This document shows positions 1-6,799 of a stretch of DNA of 6,828 nucleotides, in pieces. Numbering within the stretch: the stretch's first letter is position 1; every line of letters begins with the position of its first letter. The stretch is from an uncultured bacterium. GTDB lineage: Bacteria > Verrucomicrobiota > Kiritimatiellia > UBA8416 > CALETX01. The stretch lies in the NCBI GenBank assembly GCA_937920455.1, contig CALETX010000063.1, forward strand, positions 1-6,828. Direction: 5' to 3'. The translations under genes were made by a program, and so were the position numbers. The notes under the pieces are model-generated. The model worked only from the letters and a program-made list of their open reading frames with translations. It was not told the origin of the DNA and did no database searches.

Positions 1-1044
1 GTAGTTGTAGGCTTTCAAGTTCCTGGCATTTTGGCGCACTTCTTCTTTGACCTGAGAAATAGTCTTGTTCCAGTAGGTCTGCGAATACAGGCCGAAGGTA
101 GCCAGATTGATGTACAGCCGCTGGCCGTTGATGTAATAGTCCGTTCCTTCGATCCAGAACTCGCGGAAGCCAAAACGATCCTGTATTTCATCCACCGCCT
201 TGCCGCCCTCTTTAATGGTCGTGTGCAGCACATAGAGGTTCGGCTCCCACGGCTGCCAGAGCAGCGGATTCTCCCACGGCTGAGACAAGGTGACTTTTAC
301 CGACTGCCGGGCGCCGATGCGGACGGTTTTGGGTGGCAGATTCACGCCGCCTGCAATCGTTCCAGACACCTCGACCGTGGCATCCTTCGCGCCGGCATTC
401 CGTAGAAACACGTCCGCTTCGATCGTCTTTTTGCGATAGGAGGTGCGAATGAACTGGTACTCCGCGAACACCGGATGTGTGGCCTCGAGCCGGATCGGCT
501 GCCAAATGCCGATGCTGCCCGGAATGTCATACTGCCCGATCCCGGGATACAGGCAGATCAGCCGGCCGTTCTCATCGCGCTGGAAATAGATACTGTTAAC
601 CTCTGAATACTCGCCGTGGCTGTTCTGAAGGGCGATCAGCAGCTCCATTTCCTCGCCAGGTGCGACATGTCCGGTCAGGTCCACCACCAGCGGGAAGCTG
701 TGAGTGAACTCTGATGCCAGTTTCTTGCCATTCACAAACACCGTACTATAGGCGCAGGCGCCTTCCATGATCAGTCGTACATGTCGGCCCTCCCACTCCG
801 AGGGTATGGCAATTCGGCGCCGAAACCAGTAACAGTTCTTGCTCATATCGCGGCGGTACAGCATGGGAACGTACATCGTGCCCCACGCGGCATCGGACGG
901 CGGAGTCTCCGTGAAGGACGGCTGGGGAGAGACGTCCCACGCTCCGGACAAATCCATGATCAAACGTGCCGATGTTCCGGCCTTCACCAAACCCGCCGGC
1001 GCCAACCAACCGGCTAATACGGCCATCAATAAGCATCTTTTCAT
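1..1044 (-). CDS. Secreted glycoside hydrolase family 2 protein, N-terminal part (3' end outside window)
   Basis: Reading the minus strand from the ATG at 1044 gives 348 codons without a stop, up to the window edge, so the gene is cut off only by the window. Residues 1-22 look like a Sec signal peptide (MKRCLLMAVLAG, hydrophobic core, then VKA before Gly23), implying export. Residues about 30-190 match the GH2 sugar-binding jelly roll: DLSGAW near 31, FVNG at 103-106 and GIWQPIRLE near 179. Residues about 195-290 fit the GH2 immunoglobulin-like domain, with PLLWQPWEPNLY at 260-271 and RFGFREFW at 290-297 leading into the TIM barrel. The catalytic residues would lie beyond the window, so activity cannot be judged. 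At the barrel entry the usual LNGK...RG is YINGQRLYINLATFG (304-318), without the RG pair. AAGGAAGG at 1057-1050, five bases before the ATG, supports this start. Family call is strong; substrate unknown. Confidence 0.88.
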   Translation of the reverse strand, partial: MKRCLLMAVLAGWLAPAGLVKAGTSARLIMDLSGAWDVSPQPSFTETPPSDAAWGTMYVPMLYRRDMSKNCYWFRRRIAIPSEWEGRHVRLIMEGACAYSTVFVNGKKLASEFTHSFPLVVDLTGHVAPGEEMELLIALQNSHGEYSEVNSIYFQRDENGRLICLYPGIGQYDIPGSIGIWQPIRLEATHPVFAEYQFIRTSYRKKTIEADVFLRNAGAKDATVEVSGTIAGGVNLPPKTVRIGARQSVKVTLSQPWENPLLWQPWEPNLYVLHTTIKEGGKAVDEIQDRFGFREFWIEGTDYYINGQRLYINLATFGLYSQTYWNKTISQVKEEVRQNARNLKAYNY

Positions 1045-1126
1045 TTCCGCCTTCCTTTCCATCTGTTTAGCCATGCCGAATCTTTGTCATCTTGTCTGTC
1101 ATCGCTACTATTGTTCTCTGAAAGAC

Positions 1127-1146
1127 GGTCGGGGTGGAACCCGACC
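1127..1146. repeat. Perfect 7-bp stem-loop between the HEAT gene and the second GH2 gene
   Basis: GGTCGGG (1127-1133) and CCCGACC (1140-1146) are perfect inverted arms around a six-base loop. On the minus strand the arm is followed by GTCTTTC, not a T run, so it is a poor intrinsic terminator. It lies in the transcribed direction between the HEAT stop and the second GH2 start. It could attenuate transcription, mark mRNA processing, or belong to a dispersed intergenic repeat. Confidence 0.6.
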
Positions 1147-1180
1147 CCCAATAATCCTTCAAAATTCTGATATTCGCTAA

Positions 1181-1197
1181 TGGAAGCCCGACTTCCA
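1181..1197. repeat. 6-bp stem-loop just downstream of the HEAT-repeat gene
   Basis: TGGAAG (1181-1186) and CTTCCA (1192-1197) form a perfect inverted repeat with a five-base loop, about 26 bases after the HEAT stop codon in the direction of transcription. Read on the minus strand it is followed by TTAGCG, so a classic terminator U tract is missing. GTCGGGCTTCCA here (minus 1192-1181) is nearly repeated as GTCGGGTTCCA at minus 1145-1135, inside the second stem-loop. The remainder of 1045-1222 shows no gene and no convincing promoter. Confidence 0.55.
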
Positions 1198-1222
1198 CGC
1201 CGGCCGCCGCAAGGTGTTACCG

Positions 1223-2284
1223 TCATCGTTGATCCTCGCGCTGTGATGTTGTTTCCGCCAGTTCTCTTAGCACTTTTCGAGCTTTCATTCGAACCGCGCG
1301 CTCGACATCGTTGGTCATCCGCTCCACTAGAGTCAGTGATTCGCGCCGGCCCAAAGCTGCAATTCCTTCCAAAGCGGCCAGGCGAGTTCCGAACCATTCG
1401 TTAGACAGGCCATCTACAAAAAGATCATAGGCCTCATCTGCCCGCAACGTTGCCAAAGCCCTCAGATAGTCTTCCCGTTCGAATCCTTCGCATGTCGTTA
1501 CCTTCTCCATGAGTTTTGGAACAGCCTGTCTGACTCCTGCGGCCGCAAGTGCACGCGCGGCAGCTATCCTATGATCCTCGGCCTCAGCATCAAGGCCAGC
1601 GGTCAAAATGGAGCAGCCTTGGGCATCTGACCAGCGACTCAGTGTCTCGGCTGCGGCCCATCGCACTTTCCAATCCGAATCCTGTAGAAGTTGCTTGAGA
1701 GCCACTGTTTCCTCGCCGACGCGCAGCATGCCCAGAGCCCGGGCTGCGGCCTCGCGAACAGCGACTGAAGAATCATTCAAACACTGGCGAATCACTTGTC
1801 GTGTCTGTTCAGCCTGAAGTTTTCCCAGCGCAGTGAGAGCGCTTGCCCTCAAGCGAGGCTCAGTCAGCATATTGGTGAGGGCTGGCACAGCAGAGCGGTC
1901 GCCGATCTCGCCCAAAGCGTCTATCGCCGCGATTCGCACATCCATGCGTGGATCGTTCCGGGAGCGATCAGTCAACGCTTCAACCGCCGAGGCGTCGCGC
2001 AAACGCCCCAGGGCCTTTGTCGCTGCTATTCTGACATCCGGATACATGTCGTTCAGCGCGGCGATGGCATAGGGCACTGCGATTTTCTCGCCGGTTTGGC
2101 CCAGCGCATCGAGCACGGCGGCTTTCATCGTCGGATTGTCTTCTCGCAGCCGGGGAATCAGGACCGATGCCGGCATATCATCGCCTTCAGGCTCGGGCAA
2201 CCCCTCGCGCAAGCCGGTGATTTGGGCTTTCAGTGTCACGGCAACAAAACAGGTGAACAGGACCAATGTCGCTATTTCACGCAT
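1223..2284 (-). CDS. Exported HEAT-repeat protein
   Basis: A 353-residue protein. Residues 1-20 form a signal peptide (MREIATLVLFTCFVAVTLKA, likely cut before Gln21). There is no lipobox, so it is probably periplasmic or secreted, not a lipoprotein. From about residue 38 to the end it consists of roughly ten HEAT / PBS-lyase-like helical repeats of about 31 residues, with repeated cores such as VRIAATKALG (84-93), VRIAAIDALG (116-125), VREAAARALG (176-185) and RIAAARALAA (239-248). No catalytic domain is visible. HEAT solenoids are protein-binding scaffolds; a partner is not shown, but the gene follows a GH2 enzyme by 15 bases and precedes another, so a role alongside these enzymes is a reasonable inference. 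The ATG at 2284 is chosen because it starts the signal peptide and has AAGGA at 2299-2295 ten bases upstream. The C-terminal tail (343-353) is charged and outside the repeats. Confidence 0.9.
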   Translation of the reverse strand: MREIATLVLFTCFVAVTLKAQITGLREGLPEPEGDDMPASVLIPRLREDNPTMKAAVLDALGQTGEKIAVPYAIAALNDMYPDVRIAATKALGRLRDASAVEALTDRSRNDPRMDVRIAAIDALGEIGDRSAVPALTNMLTEPRLRASALTALGKLQAEQTRQVIRQCLNDSSVAVREAAARALGMLRVGEETVALKQLLQDSDWKVRWAAAETLSRWSDAQGCSILTAGLDAEAEDHRIAAARALAAAGVRQAVPKLMEKVTTCEGFEREDYLRALATLRADEAYDLFVDGLSNEWFGTRLAALEGIAALGRRESLTLVERMTNDVERAVRMKARKVLRELAETTSQREDQR

Positions 2285-2294
2285 CTTTATGCTG

Positions 2295-2310
2295 TCCTTT
2301 TACTCCTTCC
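2295..2310 (-). promoter_or_regulatory. Ribosome binding region of the HEAT gene overlapping the GH2 stop
   Basis: On the minus strand GGAAGGAG (2310-2303) runs into the GH2 stop TAA (2302-2300), followed by AAGGA (2299-2295) ten bases before the HEAT ATG. The purine-rich block is shared by the end of one gene and the start of the next, which points to co-transcription and probably translational coupling of the two genes. Confidence 0.6.
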
Positions 2311-5300
2311 GATCTGACGACTCCAGCTCTGGCGTCCATTCTCCGGCCCAAACGTGCAGTTCGTCAACCAGACCGACAAAGCTGTTTTTACCATCGCGGC
2401 CCGTGTTCCCGATTTGAAACGCGCCGTAGGGGTAGTAGGAGATATGAGGAGTCCACTCGGCATCTTTCTCTCCATTCACGTAGATACGGATGCGCCGATT
2501 GGCGGCGCTGAAAGTAACGGTCACATGCGCCCATTCGTGCTTCTTCCACACACGGGTTTTGCCTGTACCACCTGAAAAGCCGCCGCCGCCTAATCCCGCC
2601 CCGATAGTTCCATCCGGCGCTAGAAATACTGCCACATCGCGCGACTCGTTAGCCGCTCCGCGCGCCCAACGCAATATGTCACCTGCCCCTTGACCTTCTG
2701 GATTCGGATCAGTTTCGGGTTTAATCCAGAAGCGGATGGTCATCTCCGGTGTCTGGCTGCCGAACGTGGCCTGGAACAGCTCGGGATAGACCGCGCTGCC
2801 GGGATTGAGACGCAGCGCATGGCCAACCTTGCCCTCTACAAGTTCCACCTTGTCGTTCAGCAGCAAGTCATAGCCGCGATCGCCTTCGTCCGTCACAAGC
2901 CCAGTGCCTTCAGACTCGAAGTGATAAAGCATGATCGTGTTTGCATTTGGCTGCTCAAAACCACTTCCTGTTATTGACGGCCGCGGCACTGCGGCGACGC
3001 CCAGATTGCTCAGCAGCGCGCTGATATAACTGTCGGCCCGCCGCCGCGCATAGTCGGAAACAAACTTCTCCGGATCCCATAAAACCTGATCAATTACAAC
3101 CATGCCCTTGCCCACACGGATCACAAGGAGCGCTCCTTGCTTTGTCAAGTTCTCCACCCTGGGGTCATCGCTGAATACCCCCAGTTTGAGGATTGGCTGC
3201 CGGGAAAGAAAACGCGAGACAAAGTGGCCGGTCTCGTTCCAGTTGACTTCAAAATGGCTTATGCCGCGCAAGAGGGGATGTGCTTTGACCAGATCCAGCC
3301 GATACGCAATGGTTTGGCCGTCATGCGGATTACTATTGAACTCGCGGGTGGTAAAGGTGATTCCCAACCGATCGGTTATATGCCTGATTTGATCTTCAGC
3401 AAGATTATGGAGCAGAACCTTGCCTCCGTTGCGTGCATACTCCAGCCACGGTGTTGATGAGAATGCATGCTCGCCTTCCGGATTTGACGCATTGATGAGA
3501 TAGGCTGAAGCGGATTGCAAGTTTTTGGTGGTCGCAATCCGCAGACGGGGAGCCTGGATCCCAGCGACAACCGCTGGCCTGGGTGCCTCGCCTATATGGC
3601 GAGAAGAATCTTGGAGATAAACCAACGATTCCCGCATGAGCCAGCTGGCAGCAGGAATATCCAGCGCCATGCCTTCTGCCAGGAGCATGGTGCATAAAAT
3701 GGCCCGGCCCTTTTCATAACGCACCTCGAACATTGGAGCCTGACTGAGTCCCGGGTCAGGTTCGTTCAGATATACGGCGCCAAGGCTTGAATCCAGAAGG
3801 GTCAGGAAGTTTCCGCTCAGAGGCTTGCGCAGAGCGCGCGATGCGACAGACATGTCCGGCATATTTGTTTCTAATGGCGGACTGTAAACGTCGCCTGCCG
3901 CGCCCATCCAATATCGCAAAGCGGCCTCCGGCATATCCTGCACAATCGGATGATCGGAGGCGCGCACATGGGCAATGACTGCGGCCTTGCCGCTGGTGCG
4001 GGTCTGCGTGCCGCCGAACGTGACGGGCAACCCCGTGTCGGCCAACACCAGAGCGCAGCCGCCTTTGCCCAGCCACTGTTCCAGCTCGTTCCATTGGTGG
4101 GGAGCAATTTCTGCGCCTCGTGGGACGACTACGACGGTCGCGGTATCCGGCAGTGTCGGTTGGATCGTCCAGCGGAAAGGTGGCTTTTTGAGGCGGGCCA
4201 ACGACCCGGCAGCCGGCCAAACAACTACAGGTTTGACGCTTTTCCAATCCGGCCTGGGCAGAATCCCGAACTCGTGGGCGTCGGCGAACACCACACGGCC
4301 GGTGGAATCCAGCAAATCGTAGTGCAGCTTCGCGGCCGTGGGGCGAGGCAACGCCGGCAGTTTGCTTGTCACGATCGCTTCCTGATGCGTTGCCGACGGC
4401 ACGTTCAGCCGCAGTTCTCCCCGATCCAATACCCGGCCGTCCGCGTCCGTCACCCGCCACCGTAGAGCGCCCTTCAGATCGGTAAAGACGTCGTTCATGA
4501 CGATCAGCGCGCGCCGATACGTCTCGCCCGCGCCCGCCCAGGCGCCGCCGTAATACTCCTTCGGGAACACGGCCTGCGCGGCCCAGGCCTGATTGGCCCA
4601 CTTCATCATGTCTTGATCGGCTACATACTTGCCCGTTTCGATGTCGCAGTAGGAGTAGAGGTCTCCGAGCGCCAGCACCGTGCAAAAATACGGCTGTCGG
4701 CGGTGCTCGATCATCGCCATCCACAGGCCGATAGCATCGCCCATAGTTTGCCAGTAGTTTCGGCCATCCGGCGCGTTGTCTCGGTGAATGTAGCTTCTTT
4801 CTCCAATAAAGTTTGCGCCGGCATGGATAGAGTTCGCATGACCCCATTCGTCGTCCACCCACGGCTTGTCCTTCTTGTATTCGTTCACAGGCTTATAGAA
4901 ATAGGATTGCCAGAGTCTGCACTGGCGGGGATGAAAATTATCCGTCTCCGCGCACCAGCCGGTCGAGGCATCGAAGAAATCCAGAACGCCGCGGCGGTAG
5001 AGCGGTGTGTCGTGGCTGGAGGTGATCAAGGCGTCCGCCGCGACACATCGCATTTTCTTACCGCGTTCGATCAGGAACGGCAATGAGGGAGCCGCTTCTC
5101 CGCCGCCACCCCAGAAGGTGCCTTCATTGCAAATAGACCAAATGGCGATGGAAGGATGATTACGGGAAAGTTTCATGTATCGAAGCCACTGATCATCGTC
5201 GGATGCCCACACCTCTCGCCGCGATTCACCTGAAGCGCCTGCCGCATTTGGCGGCTGCATCACCAGGAAAAAACCTTTCTCATCGGCGGCGTCGAGCATG

Positions 5301-6388
5301 TACTGCTCCATCGGGTCACAATGCAACCGGGCGCCGTTTGCGTTCCAGAACGACGCATGCCCGTCCAGCTCTCGTCGCGCCTCTTCTTTGCTTCTGAAAA
5401 TGCGGTGGTAGCGCGTAATCGCGGCACCTCTGATCACCAACTTGCGCCCGTTCAACTTTAGGTGGATGCCGTCCACGGTGTATTCCCGGAAGCCAAACCG
5501 CTCGAAAGCCACATCAGCTGGAAGGCTCTTGGGGCTCCATTCCATCTTGAGCATGTAAAGATGGGGATCATGCGGCCACCACAGCCGGGCATTCGGCCAG
5601 GCCCCGCCCGCGCTCACCACACGGCGCTCGCCGGGCTTGAGCGTAAGTTCTACCGCAGGCCATGCTCGAGTTTCGCGCCCAGGCATTCGACTGCCATGTT
5701 TTTCCTCCTCGTGTGCTGCTATGCGCAGCATGCCCGTTTGCTCCGCGTCGGTCGTATTGACCAGCTCCACCTCGGCGGCCAGCGTCATGTTGGAGACTGA
5801 CGTGCGTACATATACGTCGGCCACATATACCGCCGGAGCAACTTCCACGCGCGCCCGTTGCCAAAGTCCAATGAGTTGTCCCTTGTTTCCCCATAGAGCT
5901 TGTTGCGATCTGTAACCATCCATCGGCCAGACGCGCGCGCCCGGATTGGCGGAACAACTCGACACGGCCAGATGCAGGCGATTGACGCCGGGCCGCGCCG
6001 CTTTGGTAATATCGAACTCCGTGGGCGCATAACCGCCGAAGCCGAACCCGCAGTCTTGTCCGTTGACGAATACCCGGTGGCCGAAGACCACTGAGTCAAA
6101 CTTCAATAACACGACGCGCTGACCGAGATCGCCGGGGAGAGTAAACTCCCGAGTCAGCCAGGCGCCTCCCTGTTCCCCGGCGTCGAACGCTCCCGGCGCC
6201 TGAAACAAGCGCCAGCCGTCGCCATCGGGATGTTCGGAAATCTCCGATGGGGGCGCCGGCGGCTCGGCAAAGCTCGCTGCGTCGGATGGCTTGAGCGCCC
6301 ACGCTCCCATCAAGTCCACCGTCTCTCGCGCCTGAACCGTCATTGCGCACATGGCCAGCAACATTCCGACGCACCTTATATTCTTCAT
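2300..6388 (-). CDS. Large secreted glycoside hydrolase family 2 enzyme with tandem GATase-like domains and C-terminal LamG domain
   Basis: The 1362-residue product should hydrolyse a beta-linked glycan outside the cytoplasm. Residues 1-20 are a signal peptide (ending TVQA). Next come a GH2 sugar-binding domain (about 22-185; FVNG at 107-110, GLWQRARVEV at 174-183), an Ig-like domain (about 186-300; RLWWPHDPHLY near 268) and a TIM barrel (about 303-600). The GH2 acid/base signature NHPSIAIWSICNE ends in Asn421-Glu422; the probable nucleophile is Glu514 in DDEWGHANS. Residues about 622-710 form a beta-rich domain. About 719-927 and 941-1132 look like two related class I glutamine amidotransferase-like folds without a recognisable catalytic Cys. 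About 1152-1348 is a LamG / concanavalin-like domain. It is much longer than a simple GH2. The ATG at 6388 is preferred because it begins the signal peptide and has AAGGAAG (6402-6396) seven bases upstream; an in-frame ATG at 6454 would add 22 basic residues and lacks such support. Galactosidase, glucuronidase or other GH2 specificity cannot be decided. Confidence 0.92.
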   Translation of the reverse strand: MKNIRCVGMLLAMCAMTVQARETVDLMGAWALKPSDAASFAEPPAPPSEISEHPDGDGWRLFQAPGAFDAGEQGGAWLTREFTLPGDLGQRVVLLKFDSVVFGHRVFVNGQDCGFGFGGYAPTEFDITKAARPGVNRLHLAVSSCSANPGARVWPMDGYRSQQALWGNKGQLIGLWQRARVEVAPAVYVADVYVRTSVSNMTLAAEVELVNTTDAEQTGMLRIAAHEEEKHGSRMPGRETRAWPAVELTLKPGERRVVSAGGAWPNARLWWPHDPHLYMLKMEWSPKSLPADVAFERFGFREYTVDGIHLKLNGRKLVIRGAAITRYHRIFRSKEEARRELDGHASFWNANGARLHCDPMEQYMLDAADEKGFFLVMQPPNAAGASGESRREVWASDDDQWLRYMKLSRNHPSIAIWSICNEGTFWGGGGEAAPSLPFLIERGKKMRCVAADALITSSHDTPLYRRGVLDFFDASTGWCAETDNFHPRQCRLWQSYFYKPVNEYKKDKPWVDDEWGHANSIHAGANFIGERSYIHRDNAPDGRNYWQTMGDAIGLWMAMIEHRRQPYFCTVLALGDLYSYCDIETGKYVADQDMMKWANQAWAAQAVFPKEYYGGAWAGAGETYRRALIVMNDVFTDLKGALRWRVTDADGRVLDRGELRLNVPSATHQEAIVTSKLPALPRPTAAKLHYDLLDSTGRVVFADAHEFGILPRPDWKSVKPVVVWPAAGSLARLKKPPFRWTIQPTLPDTATVVVVPRGAEIAPHQWNELEQWLGKGGCALVLADTGLPVTFGGTQTRTSGKAAVIAHVRASDHPIVQDMPEAALRYWMGAAGDVYSPPLETNMPDMSVASRALRKPLSGNFLTLLDSSLGAVYLNEPDPGLSQAPMFEVRYEKGRAILCTMLLAEGMALDIPAASWLMRESLVYLQDSSRHIGEAPRPAVVAGIQAPRLRIATTKNLQSASAYLINASNPEGEHAFSSTPWLEYARNGGKVLLHNLAEDQIRHITDRLGITFTTREFNSNPHDGQTIAYRLDLVKAHPLLRGISHFEVNWNETGHFVSRFLSRQPILKLGVFSDDPRVENLTKQGALLVIRVGKGMVVIDQVLWDPEKFVSDYARRRADSYISALLSNLGVAAVPRPSITGSGFEQPNANTIMLYHFESEGTGLVTDEGDRGYDLLLNDKVELVEGKVGHALRLNPGSAVYPELFQATFGSQTPEMTIRFWIKPETDPNPEGQGAGDILRWARGAANESRDVAVFLAPDGTIGAGLGGGGFSGGTGKTRVWKKHEWAHVTVTFSAANRRIRIYVNGEKDAEWTPHISYYPYGAFQIGNTGRDGKNSFVGLVDELHVWAGEWTPELESSDRKE

Positions 6389-6395
6389 GTTCTTG

Positions 6396-6402
6396 CTTCC
6401 TT
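6396..6402 (-). promoter_or_regulatory. Shine-Dalgarno site that decides the GH2 start
   Basis: AAGGAAG on the minus strand, seven bases before the ATG at 6388 and preceded by an A-rich stretch (TAATAAAAA). This spacing favours 6388 over the upstream in-frame ATG at 6454, which sits inside a GC-rich palindrome. Confidence 0.7.
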
Positions 6403-6434
6403 TTTTATTACGACTGACACGCACCAGTAGAACA

Positions 6435-6465
6435 GTCAGCCTGCTGCGGCGCATGCGCTGCTGAC
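6435..6465. repeat. Inverted repeat with internal palindrome in the GH2 leader
   Basis: GTCAGC (6435-6440) and GCTGAC (6460-6465) are perfect inverted arms, enclosing the 10-base perfect palindrome GCGCATGCGC (6449-6458). It lies 47-77 bases upstream of the GH2 start at 6388, so it would be in the mRNA leader if transcription begins further upstream. It could be a leader hairpin or a protein binding site; the sequence does not say which. Confidence 0.45.
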
Positions 6466-6471
6466 GGCCTA

Positions 6472-6500
6472 CTGATGAGTTGCTTTGTGAACATTGTCAA
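6472..6500 (-). promoter_or_regulatory. Possible sigma70-type promoter (perfect -35, poor -10)
   Basis: On the minus strand TTGACA (6500-6495) matches the -35 consensus exactly. Seventeen bases on, CATCAG (6477-6472) matches the -10 consensus at only three of six positions. It is correctly oriented for the GH2 gene about 85 bases downstream, but the weak -10 makes it uncertain. Confidence 0.22.
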
Positions 6501-6518
6501 CTAGCGTTGGGGTTTTGG

Positions 6519-6540
6519 TTGACTGGCTACCCAGTTACAA
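6519..6540. repeat. Short inverted repeat upstream of the GH2 gene
   Basis: TTG-ACTGG (6519-6526) and CCAGT-TA-CAA (6531-6540) pair around the four-base loop CTAC, with a two-base bulge. It lies directly upstream of the TTGACA at 6500-6495. Its place fits an operator or a leader hairpin, depending on where transcription starts. Confidence 0.4.
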
Positions 6541-6592
6541 GCTTTTTATCGAACTTTGAAGTACACTCATTCTGTTATCTCAGCGCGACAAT

Positions 6593-6621
6593 ATTCTATA
6601 ACCTTACAGCATACTTTCCCA
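6593..6621 (-). promoter_or_regulatory. Possible promoter (good -10, weak -35)
   Basis: On the minus strand TAGAAT (6598-6593) matches five of six -10 positions. TGGGAA (6621-6616), 17 bases upstream, matches three of six -35 positions. Use of this promoter would give an mRNA leader of about 200 bases containing both inverted repeats at 6519-6540 and 6435-6465. Confidence 0.22.
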
Positions 6622-6669
6622 CAGCCCAGGTGATTATGTCTATGGCTTTTTGCGTATTTATTATCCTGT

Positions 6670-6679
6670 TTTGCGCAAA
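6670..6679. promoter_or_regulatory. Perfect 10-base palindrome, possible operator
   Basis: TTTGCGCAAA is a perfect palindrome with a central CG step in an AT-rich region upstream of the GH2 gene. LacI-family regulators of sugar genes bind even palindromes centred on CG, so an operator is conceivable, but no regulator gene is in view and a 10-base palindrome can occur by chance. Confidence 0.25.
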
Positions 6680-6760
6680 CTCTCTAAGACGGAAGCACTC
6701 CATTGCCAAGAGGTCAAATTCTAGGCAAATACGGCTATCTGGACTGCCAGCGGGGTGCTA

Positions 6761-6799
6761 AGGAAGTCGAGCTCCCGGCCCGGAACCGTCTTTTACGGT
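6761..6799. repeat. Stem-loop cluster resembling the intergenic stem-loops at 1121-1197
   Basis: GGAAGTCGAGCTCCC (6762-6776) forms an imperfect stem-loop and is close to minus-strand TGGAAGTCGGGCTTCCA at 1197-1181 (13 of 17 positions equal when 6761-6777 is aligned). A second hairpin, ACCGT-CTTTT-ACGGT, follows at 6785-6799. Its ACCGTCTTT also occurs on the minus strand at 1129-1121, again downstream of the first motif. This suggests a dispersed intergenic repeat. Confidence 0.4.

Noticed and set aside
1127..1146. Intrinsic terminator for the HEAT gene
   Set aside because: The stem is strong but is not followed by a T run on the minus strand (GTCTTTC), so a rho-independent terminator is not supported.
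1041..1397. Minus-strand open frame of 118 codons spanning the HEAT 3' end and the spacer
   Set aside because: It overlaps the HEAT gene in another frame, passes through the stem-loops and shows no conserved features.
1223..2284. Tandem DNA repeats behind the HEAT repeats
   Set aside because: The periodicity of about 31 residues is visible in protein, but the DNA units have diverged, so this is not a recent nucleotide tandem repeat or CRISPR-like array.
1796..2317. Plus-strand open frame of 173 codons opposite the HEAT gene
   Set aside because: It is antisense to well-formed HEAT repeats and its product has no recognisable family, so it is a codon-bias shadow.
3950..4465. Plus-strand open frame of 171 codons opposite the GH2 gene
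   Set aside because: It is antisense to coherent GH2 coding sequence and has low-complexity composition without a domain.
3756..4862. Minus-strand open frame of 368 codons inside the GH2 gene
   Set aside because: It overlaps the GH2 barrel and middle domains in another frame. Its product is rich in Arg and Gly with no domain, typical of a shadow frame in GC-rich DNA.
6389..6454. Longer start for the large GH2 protein at the in-frame ATG 6454
   Set aside because: The added 22 residues are mostly basic and would precede a complete signal peptide. The ATG sits inside a GC-rich palindrome, while the ATG at 6388 has AAGGAAG at good spacing.
6480..6761. Plus-strand open frame of 93 codons with a hydrophobic stretch near its end
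   Set aside because: It begins with TTG, has no clear Shine-Dalgarno sequence, shows no recognisable family and lies in AT-rich spacer DNA that also carries inverted repeats. A real small membrane protein is not excluded but is not supported.
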